A stretch of 64,000 nt of DNA from Yamagishiella unicocca. Taxonomy: Eukaryota > Chlorophyta > Chlorophyceae > Chlamydomonadales > Volvocaceae. The position numbers and the translations under genes are program-made. Under the pieces are notes generated by a model. It saw only the letters and a program-made list of their open reading frames with translations, did no database searches and had not been told where the DNA came from. Positions 14,201 through 27,500 of the stretch are shown here, piece by piece (position 1 is the first letter of the stretch; every line of letters starts with the position of its first letter). The stretch covers positions 1,105,001-1,169,000 of the forward strand of contig BDSL01000012.1 in NCBI GenBank assembly GCA_003116995.1. Direction: 5' to 3'.

Positions 14201-16980
14201 TGTGAACAGGGTTTTAGGAAAGGGTGTCGTACTGCTGTTGGGACAGCCCAGGGCTCTCCATGGCATCGCTCACCCCCCAACCCAACTCCACCTCAGACAC
14301 ATGCCTGAAGCATGACGCACACCCGGTGTCGTACCTCGCCCGCAGGTCCGGCGAGTTTTCCAGCTCGCCCAACGAGGAACTCCATCTGGACCTGGATCGG
14401 GAGGTGGGCGGGCTTGCGTGGGTGGTGTGGTGGGGATGTTGGGAATTGGCCAGTCCTCGGCTGGCATGATAGGGGCCGCATACCAACCCCTCCCACGGGT
14501 ATCCTCTCCAGTACCCAACCCTGATTCATCGGTCTCCTTCCCTACCCTCAAACGCGCGTTCGAAACCCTTCTGCGTCTACTCATCCCAGCCTACGTGTCA
14601 GATTGGGAGGGACTCACCCGTGGATTCTGGCCGCCTTCACACCAGGACCTCTCGCAGGCGACCTCGGACGACTGCTCAAAACTTCCCGCCAGCTGCCTGC
14701 AGTAATGCCTTTCCTTGTTTGTCGATTCACCAGTTTACTCCCTACCGAACCCTTTTGCCTGCCAACCCGTGCTGCAATGCCTTTCCGCAGAGTCCCTCGG
14801 AGGCTTGCCCCATCGAGTCGTCTCCACCGAATTCCCCAGACTTCAGCTCCCCCACGACAACCCCACGGCACCACAGGCAGCCCCAGCAGCAGCACCAGCA
14901 GCCGGGACATTCAAACTCACAGCCACCGTGGGAGGCCCAACAGGCCCAGTCCCAGGCCCACCGGCCGCATGGCGAGATTACCATATCGCGGGATCTCCCA
15001 CCAATCACGGTGGGTTTCGGAGCTGAGGTTTCGAAGCCTGTGATGAATCCAGCTCTCGTCACCGTATCCCGCCTACACTACAAAAGTCAGAAGGGGTGTG
15101 CCCGTGCGCTGCCTTCAATTTCCTTTTGCCGTGATCCGCTCTCCACCTCACATCCTCCGTGTCAGTAGCCCTGGGAAGCTAAATCCCCCTTCATGCGGTC
15201 CCACCCCTAGCCCTTGCGCACCCCCCTCTTCATGCGGTCCCACCCCTGACCTCCGCCCCTCCCCTCTTCATGCGGTCCCACCCCTGACCCCCGCTCCTCC
15301 CCTCTTCATGCGGTCCCACCCCTGACCCCCGTCCCTCCCTTCCACTCTGCACCCATACCTGTGCACGGGACTACTGGTAATCCCTTATCATACATGGAAG
15401 CATGCTTGATATTTAACGCTTGATATTTAAGCGTTGGAAATTTTAACATTATTTCCAACGCTCGCCACGCGCCTGAACACCATCTCTAATACGTGAGTTT
15501 TTATCTGTTGCCTGGTCCTGTAATCAATTTTTCAGGACCTGATTGTGGTTTTTTCTACCTCCCCGCCTCCACAGGAGCAAGCCTCCAGCGGCGAGGCACC
15601 TCGGGAGCTGAATGCGCACCCCGTGTTGCAGGAGTTCACAACAGCGTGGCAGCTGCGCCTGAGTGGGGCATCAGTCCAGGCTGAACAGCAGCAGCCACCA
15701 CCACAACCATCGCCACAACCACAACAACCACCACAACAACCACCACAACAACCACCACAACAACCACCACAACAACAGTCCACGCAGCCACAGCCACAGG
15801 AGCTGACACAGGTCCAGCAGGGGTGCCAGCTTGGGCATCAGCTCCAGGGGCGCCACCAGCAGCAGCAGCAGGTGACGCTGGGTGGGGTCCAGGGAGGCCC
15901 GGGGGTGCCGCCGGCCCCTGGCGGCGGCGTGAGTAAGACGGTCCAGGTGCTGCTTCAGAAGCTGAACGCGCTACCCCCCGGGCTGAGGGCTGAGATCATC
16001 AAGCAGCTGAGTGACCCGGAAGAGGTGCGCAGTCTGCTGACACATACGATGAGCCCCGATGCCGCCTTGGCACCCACCGCCGCTGCCACCATGGGCTGGG
16101 CCTCTCCGGCCACACCTGGTCCGACACCGGAGATTTATGCGGCGGACAGCGCCCCACGGGCCGTTGGAGTGCAGGCTCCAGTCAACACCGGAACCGGCCG
16201 CCTGATGTCGTTGCTGTCTCTCAACAGGCTCCACCGGAACCCGCTCACACCTGATGCGGCGCCGGTGGTGGCAGGTGATGCGGCGCCTCCTGGCCCTGGT
16301 GTCATGTCGTCTCACCCGATCATCAGCGCACGGAACACCTCCACCAACATTGAAGAAACCCGCAGCAGCCCCAACAACCCAGGCATCCTGGGAAATGCCC
16401 TCGCGCTGTTCGAATCCCTTACATCTCTTCGCCGCAATGAGGCAACAGCCACCACCGCCAATGCCGTGGTGAACGCAGCCACCACCAACACGGCCGCTGG
16501 GGCGGGCGGCGGTGGTGTCATGCGCACGACGCAGGACTGCGACCGCATGAGCCCCTCCGACGTCGTGTCGCTGGCGCACTCAGAGAGCTCGACGGCTTGG
16601 GAGGCGGCTCGGGAAAGTAGGGGGCTCGGGTGCAAGGCGAGCAGAAAGGTGCTGCAGCCGTCGGACGCTTTCCTGGCGGGTAAGGTGGACTGCAGCGCTC
16701 TCACTGCCGCTGTCGCCGCCGCCAAGCCTGGCACGGCGGACCCTGCGGCGGCGGTGGCAGCTGCGTTGCAGGCTGCCGGACGGCAGTCCACACCGCCAGG
16801 CAGGGCAACAGCTGCCACTGCCACCACCACCGCCGGCGCTAGGGGGGGCGCCGACGGTGGCGGCAGTGGTGGCAGGGTGATGCCGGCTCGGTACCGCCCT
16901 TCCGGCAAGAACACATACCAGCCGACCAGTACGGAGGTATCTCTGGCCAAGTCCATCGGAGTGGGTATGAGGAGTAACGG

Positions 16981-17055
<75 letters not shown>

Positions 17056-19986
17056 TAATGGTGTCGAGGGGCATGGACAGGTGGGAGGCTTGGCGGCGAC
17101 GACCTCTGAAATCAGCGCTGACGGGCCAACTTGGCCAATGCACAGACTGACTGCGGAAGGGACCGTCGCCGCAATCCATGTACCTGACAGTCGCCAGTAT
17201 TCAACCACGGCGGCGGCTGTGGTAGCGGCCAGTACAACTGCGCCCGCCGCAGCGGCCGCAGCTGCAGCTGCTAGCACCTTCTGTCCCTCTGTTCGTGGCC
17301 AGCCCAAGCAAAACAGAGCTGCTACAGGTTTCGGAGCGGTGGGTGGCATGGACGCGCTGCTGGAGCGCCTGGCAGCGGACGCGTTGAAGACATCAGATTC
17401 CCAGGTTCCGGAAATAGGGTCTCTGTCCGGCGGTTTCGGGGCAGGGACAGCCCAGAACTTTACACCGCCGCAGCCAGCTGGCCCCGCCACGTTGGCAGCG
17501 GCAGGGGCGGCAGCGGTGGCGGCGGCAGCAGGGGCAGGTGCAGGGGCGGACAAGGACCCGTTTGCGGGTGCGACGGAGGAGCAGCTACTGCAGCTGCAGC
17601 AGCTGAGGCTGCAGTTGCAGGAGCTGCTGCAGGACGAGGGCGTGGCGAAGCATGCGGCGGCAATGGCGGCGGCGGCAGCGCCCAGCCTGTTGGGAGACCT
17701 CCGGACAAGCAGCGGTGCCGGGGTGCTGGTGGCCGTTGGCGGCGGCGGCGATGGCGGCGGTGGTAGTCCGCTGTCTGGGTCGGCGGGCAGTGACGACGCA
17801 GCTGTCGTGCTGGGAGGCCAGCCACAGCATCCACATCCGCATCTGCTTGCACAGCCCCTGGGGCTGCCACCAAGTAAGGCACCGGCGCCGGCGCCACATG
17901 CGCCTTATGGATCTTCTGCGGCAACTTCTGCGGGGCAGCAGCCGCAGCCCTGGCCGCAGCCTCCGCAGCGAGAGGACGCACCTCACACGGACAAGGGCCG
18001 GTCCGCCGCCATCGACCCGGTGCAAGTGCGACCTAACTCCCCAGCCCGCTTCATCAGCGCTCTGTTGCGGTCCGTCAGGTGTGCCATGGTCATTTGTCCT
18101 TTTTGCCAACGATGTCGTGCATGGTTCAGTTGGTTGGTTCAGTTGGTACAGTTGGTTCAGTTGGTACAGTTGGTTCAGTTGGGCTGCGTTTTGCATGCAC
18201 CCCATCACTTGCCATGCACACAGGCCAGCGCACCTCGCAGGAGATCAAACAAATGATGTCGCTCGTACGCCTCAAGTGTCAGGAATTGACGTGTCGTACA
18301 ACAAACACCGAGAACCCTTGTGGGGCCACCCACTCGGGCCTTCCTCCCCACAGGTCGCCGTCCAAGGTGCCCACATCACCATCAGAGTCTCGCCGAGCCT
18401 CCGCCGCCGGCTTTGTCGGCTCGCCAACGGCCAGTACGGCAGCATCTAAGGTGCTGCGGATGCTGTCTGGCAGCGCCGCCCGGTCTCCCCGCCGGGTGTC
18501 GTCCTCTTCTCAAGAGAACCCCACCGTAGTGCCCAATGGCACAGAGGCGGCGGCGGCGGCGGTTGCTGTCATCTCCGCCTTTCCTGGTCCCTTGGCGCCC
18601 CACGGTGTTCAGAAACACCTGGGTGCTGCTGCCCTAGGCGCAGCCGCCGGGGACGGTGGCATCAGCTCTTCCAGCTCCCTCGCCTCCGGTGTCACCGCAA
18701 CACGCGTGGCCCTCAGTGCCTTTAGAAGTGGAGGCCCCGCCATCCCCGGGCAACAACCAGCAACACGTGATGCACTCACCGAACCTAGGGGCATGGACGC
18801 GAACTTGCGGCCGCAGGCCCCAACCATGGCTACCAGCACTGACGTGGAAGGGCCGCTGGACTTCCGACCCACGGGTCTGCTGCCGGTCCGGGTGAAGCCC
18901 GGCAGTGCAGCACTGGCAGACGCCGCTGCCAGTGGCGGTGGTGCTGGTGGTGGTGCCACTGCCACGGCAGACGGCATCGCCATGCAGCTTCAGCAGGTTC
19001 AGCGGCTGCAATGGCAGCTGCTGCAGATGCAGAGGGAGCAGCGGGAGCAGCGGGAGCAGCAGCAGCAGTACCCGGGCGACCAGCCGCAGCAACAGCGGGA
19101 GCGGCAGCAGAAGATGGGTGAGATGATGGCGGCCCTGCGGCAGCAGCAGCAGATGGCCGAGCAGCAGCAACGCCAACTGCAACAACAACTGCTGGAACAA
19201 CAACAACAGCGGCAGCAGCGGCAGCACTCGTCGCGCGATGCCCCACAGGTTGTGGTGCAGTCGGCTTGGGCGGCTGGGGAGGCGGAGGTACTGGACGTGC
19301 CCTCGCCAGACCTCTCCTCCTGGCAACCCCTGCCGCTGCCGCCACCCGCCGGAGGCGGGTCGAAGTACCCTACGGCGCCGGTGCCTCCACCTTTCTCCCT
19401 GTATGACATCATCCCGCCCGGATACACCGTCGTCAATAACGACGTTTTCAACCCTCAGCCATTGCCATCGGCGTCTCCGCTGCTGACGGCCGCGGGACTG
19501 CCCGCGGTGACTGCTGTTGCCGCCGCCGCCGGCGGCAGTGGCACTACTCCAGCCCCTGCAATGGTGTTCTTGCAAACAGGTGCCTTACCTGAGGACGGGT
19601 CCGCCGGTGGTGGTCGATGGCAACCCACCTTTGGCCACGGTGGCAGCAGCGACGGCGGCGGAGTGCTGAGTTCGGGGCTGCCCCCCGGGGCGACAATGAC
19701 CCCGGATGGTGTCCATTACGTCATGTCGGCGATGGTGGTGGTGGACGCTCGTGCCTTGTCACCCGAGCGTCTCTCGCCCAGGTGGTCGGCACCTAGGCGC
19801 CTGGACGGCAGCGGCGGTGGCGGCGGCGGCGGCAGCGGCTTCGGCGTGTATGGCGGCTGGCCCGGGGCTCAACAGCAGGCGCATACCGCGGAGGATGCGC
19901 CTGCCGAACACGCAGGCTCTCGCTCGCGGGGCGTCAGTAAGGCCCACATGGCATCGCATCCACTGATGTTGGACGACTGGGAGTAG
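5229..19986 (+). CDS. Very large Ser/Gly/Ala/Gln-rich protein, family not recognised (5' end uncertain)
   Basis: Exons read from splice sites and phase: 5229-5345, 5534-5808, 6297-6798, 7262-7595, 7993-8485, 8728-9065, 9301-9479, 9636-9771, 10287-10408, 10886-11015, 11286-11947, 12155-12221, 12394-12463, 12654-12703, 12860-12940, 13639-13821, 14346-14403, 14791-15009, 15575-18078 and 18354-19986 (TAG). The first eleven and the last two are consistent in phase; junctions from 12.15 to 14.8 kb are not fully resolved and an exon near 13.3 kb is likely missing. The product is about 2,700 residues, with no catalytic domain I recognise. Visible are poly-Gly, poly-Ala and poly-Gln runs, a (Val-Gly) run, Gln-rich probable coiled coils near 7.99-8.05 and 18.98-19.23 kb, an ordered-looking patch ALPPGLRAEIIKQLSDPEEV, and repeated RRxS sites. 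This composition resembles the long tails of volvocine channels, cyclases and kinases. Its N-terminal domain may lie upstream or be absent. Confidence 0.6.
7129..7220. repeat. TAACGG-type hexanucleotide array in intron
   Basis: A run of AACGGT/AACAAT-like hexamers fills the intron just upstream of the exon starting at 7262. It opens a false Thr/Val frame on the plus strand. Confidence 0.85.
10834..10861. repeat. Interstitial telomere-like repeat (CCCTAAA x4)
   Basis: Four tandem CCCTAAA units lie in the intron before the exon at 10886. CCCTAAA/TTTAGGG is the plant-type telomere unit. Two more such tracts lie in this window, at 26.07 and 34.24 kb. Confidence 0.85.
12481..12616. repeat. 36-bp tandem repeat, about four copies, intronic
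   Basis: Near-identical units containing GGTGCGGGTGGCACCTGATG repeat every 36 bp between the exons ending at 12463 and starting at 12654. Confidence 0.9.
12951..13065. repeat. 15-bp tandem repeat (GGATCCAGCGGAACG), about eight copies
   Basis: The array follows the donor of the exon ending at 12940, so it is intronic although one frame stays open through it. Copies differ by single bases. Confidence 0.85.
13380..13473. repeat. CCACCACA simple repeat
   Basis: Low-complexity CAC-rich tract encoding only false His/Thr or Val/Trp frames. Confidence 0.85.
13932..14070. repeat. ~35-bp tandem repeat, four copies, intronic
   Basis: Units containing TATTGTTAGAGACGCGGGAA repeat at about 35-bp spacing downstream of the exon ending at 13821. 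Confidence 0.85.
15186..15330. repeat. ~39-bp tandem repeat, four copies, intronic
   Basis: Copies centred on CTTCATGCGGTCCCACCCCT recur in the intron between the exons ending at 15009 and starting at 15575. The rest of that intron (15.33-15.57 kb) is AT-richer and shows nothing else. Confidence 0.85.
16982..17056 (+). repeat. In-frame GGTGTC hexanucleotide array coding (Gly-Val)n
   Basis: About twelve perfect hexamer units inside the 2.5-kb exon add an alternating Val-Gly run without changing frame. Length changes by whole units would be tolerated by the reading frame. Confidence 0.9.
18121..18182. repeat. GTTGGTTCA/GTTGGTACA short tandem repeat, intronic
   Basis: About six 9-bp units sit just inside the intron separating the last two exons of the large gene (18079-18353). 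Confidence 0.8.
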
Positions 19987-22900
19987 TTTACGGTGTAGCA
20001 CTTGGGAGCAGCTCGTCCATTGACGTTTACTATGTCAGTTGCATGTAGGACAGACTGAGACAACAGGTTTTTGGAGCACCGCGCGAGCGGTAGCGTGCTG
20101 CGCGCGCGACCCAAACAACAGGCGAGGTCCTGGGATCATAAAGGCGGAGTTGCTGGGCCAAGGCGAGAGCTGTTATTGGCGCTTGGCCGCGCGAAATGTT
20201 GTGATTTGTCGGGAGCTGGGCTTGGCAGGAGATCATGGGCGATCCGTCTCGGGCTCTTGGGAACCTCCCGGTGGCTAGGGCCTTTTTTATAGTCCAGCGG
20301 AAGGCGGTTATTAAGTGTGCGCAGCTGTATAGCGACAGGGATTTTGAGGCCGAGGTTGTCGCCAAGGCATGAAGCGTCATCGGATAGGACACCGCGCATG
20401 TCGATGCTTGTTCTGAAACTTGATGTTCTCTCGAACAGGGTATGGCCGGAGGGTCAGGGAGCTGCGCCAATGCGCAGACATGGGCGTGTGGCAGGGTGAC
20501 GTTCCGGATTGCTGTTGAAGGCGGTGGGCCGAGGATGGCCCGATCGATCGGTGGGTGCGGACAGAGCGCCAACGCGATCTGGCCAAACATCCGCATCCCA
20601 GCAAAGGGTGCTGGGTTGGGTTGAGACCACCAGGTCATCAAAACAGAGAAGAATGGGCATTGTTGGTCCCCCCCCGTTGCGATTTGCCGCGGTGACGCGT
20701 CAGAATGCGTATTGAATCCAAAGGACGGAGTCTCGTCCTGACAGCGTGCAATCGCTAAAATTTGACTTCCTTCTGCATTGCTTGTTATCAAAAAATGCTG
20801 AGTTGCTGCTGAGTTGCTTTATCTAGCGCGCACCGATGGACCCTAGCGCGCCCATCTCGCCGAGAGAGCTATCTTCGCGCGAGGCCGCGGCTTCGGTACG
20901 AATTTGAATCGGGAAGTGATGCTTCGCGCCCCTAGCAACTGTGACGGCGGCAGACCCGGATCGCGAATCGTTGTGAGTGATATGTTACAGCGGGCCAACG
21001 CCCAGTTGAGCAATATCTTTCGTCTTTAGCATTGAATGAGGTGACCGTAGAATGAGGTGGCTGTGGCTCGAGCTGCTGCCCTCGAGAGCCCGGGCGCAGC
21101 CGAAGCGCCGTAGTGCTGGTCCGTGCCTGTCTAGTTAGGCTAATTGCCTTTCTGCGCATTGGCGCGAAGCCACTTCGCCATTTCGTGGTCCTGGATGTAG
21201 GGAAGTGTCCATGCCCATGACTTCCGCACCGACGAGTCATCACATCGGCCTGAATAAGTCCCAGCGATGCTTGATCTGCTCGGGTCCACGTGATCTGCTC
21301 GGGTCCACGTGATCGGGGCGGCAAGGGGACCGTTGCCGGGTTGCGCAGTGTTTTTGGACAATTAGGCATACCGTTAGATAAGATGGATCTGAAATACGAA
21401 TTGCGCCCACCGATCGCGACCTCCTGGTAGGGCGACGATAATTTATATGATTTTGGGGCTGCGGACGATCAACAATTACGCGACACTTGTGGGCTGTGAT
21501 GTGATGGGGGCCATCGCCCGAATCGCCCGAATGGGCATACGGGCGCATTGTCTCCTATTGGGTTAACTGTGTCTTATATAACCTGCATGTAGCTGGCGCT
21601 ACTGCGCTGGACCCTGCCGGACGGGGGCGGAAGACACCTTTCCACTACTTCTTAAGATGTGGCACCTTCCTGTGGCAGTGAGCCCGCTAGTTGATGGCCA
21701 AAGGCGGTTTTCCGCGCTTGAAACGACTCTTTTTCCTTACAACCTGCCACACGCTTGTTATCGTCTCCTCCTGCCAACTAGGGCCACTTCCGAATTCCTT
21801 CAGAACCCGGAAGTGGCGCCATTTTCCTGCGTAGCTCGGACCGCTTGGACATCACTAGGGGAGTACTTCACCGCTAGACAGCACCTCACCACTGGGACAG
21901 CCCTGCTGCATCGCCTACCTGGTGGCAAACCAGCGCAAATCAAGGTGCAGCGAGTCTGATCCTTCCTATCGATCCTCGCCCTGTCGTACCCTGTCGTATC
22001 CTGTCGTACCTTGTCTCTGTTGCATCCAGCAGCAGCGATGGCGAATCCTACCACAGCCACATGGACGGATCTACTTTCCAGGCCGCCATTTTGGGTTGCG
22101 AACGCGAGAGGGCGAGAGCGCTGCACGACATTCAGGTGCAGTCGAGTGACCCTGCCTGAGTGACCCCTACTGGCAGGAAGGTAGTCCTATCCCGCTGGAG
22201 TTTCATTTCATGCAGGCTTTTGCGAAACTTCCCGAGAGATGATGCCTCCCCTGGCACACGAGCTGCCTTACAAGGCGAGCGACCCAAGGCGGGGAGTGCC
22301 TCTTCCCCTGTTGCTTGGCAGCCAAACTCCCGGCACCTCCTCCAGCAGGACCACCACGTCTACAACGGCCCGAAAAAGCAAAGACATGAATCTGTCTGTG
22401 GAAGTGGTTCAAAGCACGTGGAGCACCACTTGTCATAACACGTCAGAACGGGCAGGCATGTGTTGGCAGGTGCACTATACAACCAAATACAACCCGCTTG
22501 CGACTCTACGCAGCGCAGGCAAATCACTTCCACAACCCGCACCCATGCGCATGCGGTCCTGCCCACATGGTCGCAGCCGTTGGTACGGCGTGACGGCGCC
22601 GAGCGGTTGATGGAATCGACGCCAACCGCTCGCACCGGCCAGATGAATGGCGATTAACAAGGAACAAGGAGGAACAAGAACGAACAAGGAACACCCTGGG
22701 GCGGGCGAGCACAAAAGGCATACCCTGGAGCACGAGTATAAGGAAAACAGTTTTAACTGAAAGAAAAGGAAGTCTCCTCGGATCAATGCCACACCACCGT
22801 GGTCTGGAATTTACTGTACCAAGTATTATGACTACTACTTCCATAACCAGCCATCGCCGGCTGCGATGTCTGTGCAGTCGCCACACAGTGTGTCGCGGGA

Positions 22901-24584
22901 GCAAGCAAGCCTGCCTTTGCACCGGGCGACCGGCGAACCTGCGCAGGTACGTCATGTCGTACCCCTGCGCTTACTCATACATGGCCGCTCCCCCTTATAC
23001 ATGGGCCCCCCTGTCGCGTAACCGGGTCTTCTCTCCGGCCCCCCGTACACCCTGTCGCGCTTCCTCATACATGAATCTGCGACCACCTGCAACCACCACG
23101 TCTCTTCAGGAGGTACTAATGTCCTCCGTCCGCCGCGCCGAGTCGTCGCGGCTGCCCAGTGGTGCCGTCTGGCGTCAGGATAGGAAAACGTCACAGCTGC
23201 AGCTATCGTTTCGCGGGTACGATATCTGAGCACCCACCCACCCACACACTCGACATGCCCACCACTTAGTGACAGCAGCCAGCAGCAGCGAGCAGGATAT
23301 GGAAGGCAGCGTCGACAAGCCTTTATCAGGCATTGGCGGCATGTGCGGCCCAATAAACCGTCCAGGAAAGGTAAACTTAGGACATAAGATCGTCGAGCGA
23401 AGCTGACATCTGCCGAAACGAGGAGAACTGCGTCCCACCAGTACGCAACGCGAACTGAAACGGTCATGCAGCACAACGAGACAGTCCCTACCGCCCGCAG
23501 CCCCAACACCTGGCACTTAGTACCCGCCGTACCGTTAATACCGTCGTACACAACGGACACAATTGCCTTCGTCTTCCTCATGTCTTGCTAGCCCCGCCGC
23601 AGCCATAATGCTGTCACCACTAAACCAGCATGTACGACATACAGCACCTTTGTTTTGCCGTACACCCGTACTCGCTCCTTGACTGCTCACCCTGACGGGC
23701 AGTCGATAATATGCAGATCCGGCACGCGACCAAACGAGGCAGGCGGGGGCGCTGCCGGTTGCGCCAGCCATCCGTCGCAGTAGCTGACGAAGGCACTAAC
23801 CTGCATGCAGCAACTGCGCATGGGAGCGCAACCACCACGATCCACCACCGCCACCAAAAGCAAACACCTGCTACTCCTGCTAACAGCAGAAGAAACGACG
23901 GTAAAAAAAGGCGATCCCCATCCGCGCGCGTTTCTGCTGTGACCATCTTTAAGCGACTCCGAAGTCGCAGCTGCAGCGCCATCGCTGCCGTGAAATAAGA
24001 ACCCAACGCGGCACACATTCCACCTGCCCACCCATCCTTGAACACCACGTCCCCACCCACTCATCAGGGTCTCATATCAGCCCCCTGACCGCACCGAAAA
24101 TAAACGCCTGCTGGCCCACGTGTATGATATTCCGCAGTCACGTGGACCCTCCCATCAGCTCTCAAGTGCCATGGTCAAGCAATACAGGCAACCTGAACAG
24201 AGAGAACACGTCCTCGTTAGCGAGGATCAGCAAGAAAACGATTGGTCAGGATTGGTTCAACCGTCAAAGAAACGAACTCGGCATTCCGGCCGTTCGGCAT
24301 ATCGTTATCGGTTATCGGTCTATCGGTTTTTCGCTGCCCCATCCCAACCAATAAGCGTACAACAGTAAAACACACACTCACCGTGCAACGGTAGCATGCA
24401 TGAATGCTCTTGCTCGCAAACGAATGCTGTCAGCGTTGCCAGCGGGATCACAAAACTATAGCCAGCTTGAAGTCCGAAACGAGTAAGAAAAAAACGCATC
24501 CATATCCATCCACACGCGTCCATCGCGGGGCCCTCAAAGCTCCCGTCCCCTCCACCCTCGCGACCAAGCATACTCGCCAGCAAA
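19987..24584. other. 4.6-kb region without a supportable gene
   Basis: Downstream of the large gene and beyond the 3' end of ACAD-like gene B. Open frames reach 253 residues (20030-20791, minus), but none shows a domain, a conserved motif or a convincing exon chain. A short direct repeat of GATCTGCTCGGGTCCACGT occurs near 21.27-21.31 kb. Base composition is nearer 50-55% GC than in the flanking genes, so this could be intergenic DNA or decayed transposon. Confidence 0.5.
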
Positions 24585-27500
24585 TCACGGCCCACCACCG
24601 TACTGTTGCTTCTGCATTTCAGTGTATACCTTTCCAACCAACTGGTCGTTGGAACCGCCAACCACCGTGTGCGCACGCAGGTCGCGCGCAATGCGCTCCG
24701 TGGGGTGCTCGCCCACCATGCCGGCCGCACCCATCAGCGTGCACACCTCCGCCGCGACGCTAGCGGCTGTGTCCGTGGCGAACTGCTTGGCCTGGCAAGC
24801 TGCCATTGTGCGAGTGGGGGCCTGGGGGGGAGGGGGAAGGGCCGGGAGGCGGCGGCGGGGGGAGAAGAGACGTGGGCATGCGAGTTAGGGTTTCAAGGTT
24901 TTGGTGCCGGTTGAGAGGCAGCCATGAAGCGACAGGGCGGATGGCGCTGGTGGTGGTGACTTCCGCCCCATGATGGGTCAACGAGGCTCTTAGGCACCGT
25001 CACCATCACGAAGCCACTCCTCCCTACTCCCTAGCTCCTCCCTGCTCCGATCCGCGCTCTCTCGCCAGACGCACCCGACCCACCCGTCACGTACGTCTTC
25101 CTTCCTAAAACCCTGGAACCCAAAAACTCTGGAACCCAAAAACTTTGGAACCCAAAAACCCTGGAACCCAAAAAACCCCGGAAACCAAAAATCCCTGGAA
25201 GCCCAAAAACCTGGAACCCCAAAAAACCTTGGAACCCAAAAACCCACACACCCTCGGCCCGCCGACCCACCTTGGCGTCCAGCTGCTGCGCCGCAGCTCG
25301 GACCATCAAGCGGGCCGCCTGCAGCTCGGCGTGCAGGTCCACCATGCGGAACTGCACCGCCTGCATGTCCATGATGGCCTTGGTGCCCTGCTTGCGCGCC
25401 TTGCCGTGGCTGATGGCGTAGTCCAGGGCCAGCTGCGCGCCGCCGACGGACACCGCCGAAAGCCACACGCGCTGTAGATCCAGAGCTGCAGCAGGGGGCG
25501 GGGGAAGGTGCAGGGGAGCGTGCTGCGTATTCGACAAGGTAGAACACTTCTGGCAAAGCCACAGAACAGCGATTAGAAGGCAGACGATGCGATGGGATCG
25601 CGTATCATGAAGCGAAATGGTACTTGAATCCACCAACTGCTGCCGCTCGGCCACGGTTTCAGGCAGAGAAAACACGTTCCTCCATCACGCGACCCTCAAC
25701 CACGTGTTCAAGGGCTGTGGTCCACGGGTCCAGGGGCGCCTCGCCTCCTTCATCCCGCCCCGCACATGCGTACATGGTTTTCCCTCGAATCCTTCATCCC
25801 GCCGCCCAGCTCATGCATACATGGGTTTCCCTCGTCTCCTTCATCCCGCCCCGCCCATGCACCCACCGGCGTTTAGCAGGTCCAGTCCCTGCCCCTCGCG
25901 CCCCACCAGGGCGTCAGACCGCACTACGCAGTTGACGAAGGTGAGGGAGGCCAGCGGGATGGAACGCCAGCCGAGGCTGCGCTCGGGGCGACCCACGGAT
26001 ACGCCGGCGGCGGTCTGTCGGGGGGAGGCCACCGGAGGTTGGGGTTGGGGTCGGGGTCGGGGGCAGGGGTTTTAGGGTTTTAGGGTTTAGGGTTTTAGGG
26101 ATTTCGGAGGGATGAGGGGCGCACGGGGTGCCAGTCACCAGGGTCGTGATATTCCGGTCTCTTTGGTTCGTCGCTGGACTCGTTTTGGGGAGCACTGAAC
26201 CTCCCCGCCTGAGGAGGGCGGTGCTGGGGAGACCTTGGAGGCGCCCCTCCCCCTCCCTGGCCCCGCCACTTGTTGCCCCTCCCCGTTCCCCTCCTCCCTG
26301 CCCCACCCCCAGTGCGCCCGACCTTCGGCTTTCGTATCCCCAACCCAGTTCTCCCGCATGCATCTCAAAACTTCTGTTTTAAACGATTTTTTTCGGACAT
26401 CCACGGGTTTCCCTCGAACCCCCAGTGCGCCCACCCGGTTGACCAAGAAGAGCGACAGGCCCTTGGTGGGCTGGTCGCTGGTCCTCGCCAGGATGAGGAA
26501 CACGTCGGCCACCCCTGCCCCAGCCACGAAGACCTTGGTGCCATTGAGAGTGTACCCGCCGGCGCCGGGGCTGGCCGTGGTGGAGATGGCGGCGGGATCG
26601 GAGCCGCTGGCGGGCTCCGTAGCCGCGTAGGCGGCCAGAAGCGCGGTGGAGGCCAGGTTTCGGAGGATCTGGGGGGCCGAACGGGTGCAGGGCGTCGGAA
26701 GAGGAGGCTTAAAGACATCAAGACATCAGGGCACCACAGTCGTCTTCTCTACCCCCGTCAGCGGGCGGCCGGGGCATCACCGTTCCTGCTGCTGCTGCTG
26801 CTGCGTGGCTCGACCCGCTCCAACATGGCCCCGCCTGCGTCCTTCTGTCGCCTATGCCTCCTGGCTGACATGACACAGCCGCACCCTCCGCCGCACCCTC
26901 CGCCGCACCCTCCGCCGCACCCTCCGCCGCACCCTCCGCCGCACCCTCCGCCGCACCCTCCGCTGCGCCCTCCGCCGCGACTGCCCCACCTGCTGCTGCA
27001 TGGAGGGCACCCCAAAGTGGCCCACCAGCCAGGCCACCATGTTGTGCAACGTCAGGTACCTGGGGGGCCCAGGCAGGGAGGCGGGCGGGGTGGGCCTTAC
27101 GAATTACGATGCTCGGGGGGAGGGGCCGCCTGAGGCAGCAGCGCTGGGCGGCGCGACTCCTCAGCTCCGCCAAGGGCTGGACGCCGCTCCGAAACCACAA
27201 AACCAACCTCAAACCAACCTCAAATCAACCTCAAACCAACCTCAAACCAGCCAAGGCGAAAAGACAACTACCAAACAGCGTGCGCGCTCACCCAGCCACC
27301 GAGGTGTCGCCCATGCCCAGAGCCTCGAACACCAGAGCGGCGTCGTTTGCCCCCAGGCCTAGACCCCCGGCGGAGGTGGGCACCGCCATGCCGCCGAAGC
27401 CCTCCTTGCCGGCGGCGGCGACGGACTCCCGCGGGAAGGAGCGGGTGTCATCCGCCTTGGCAGCCTGCGTTCCAGGGTTTGGATCCGGATTTGGAGTTTG

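Noticed and set aside
20030..20791. 253-residue minus-strand ORF
   Set aside because: No motif, no composition bias and no exon partners; likely chance or decayed sequence.
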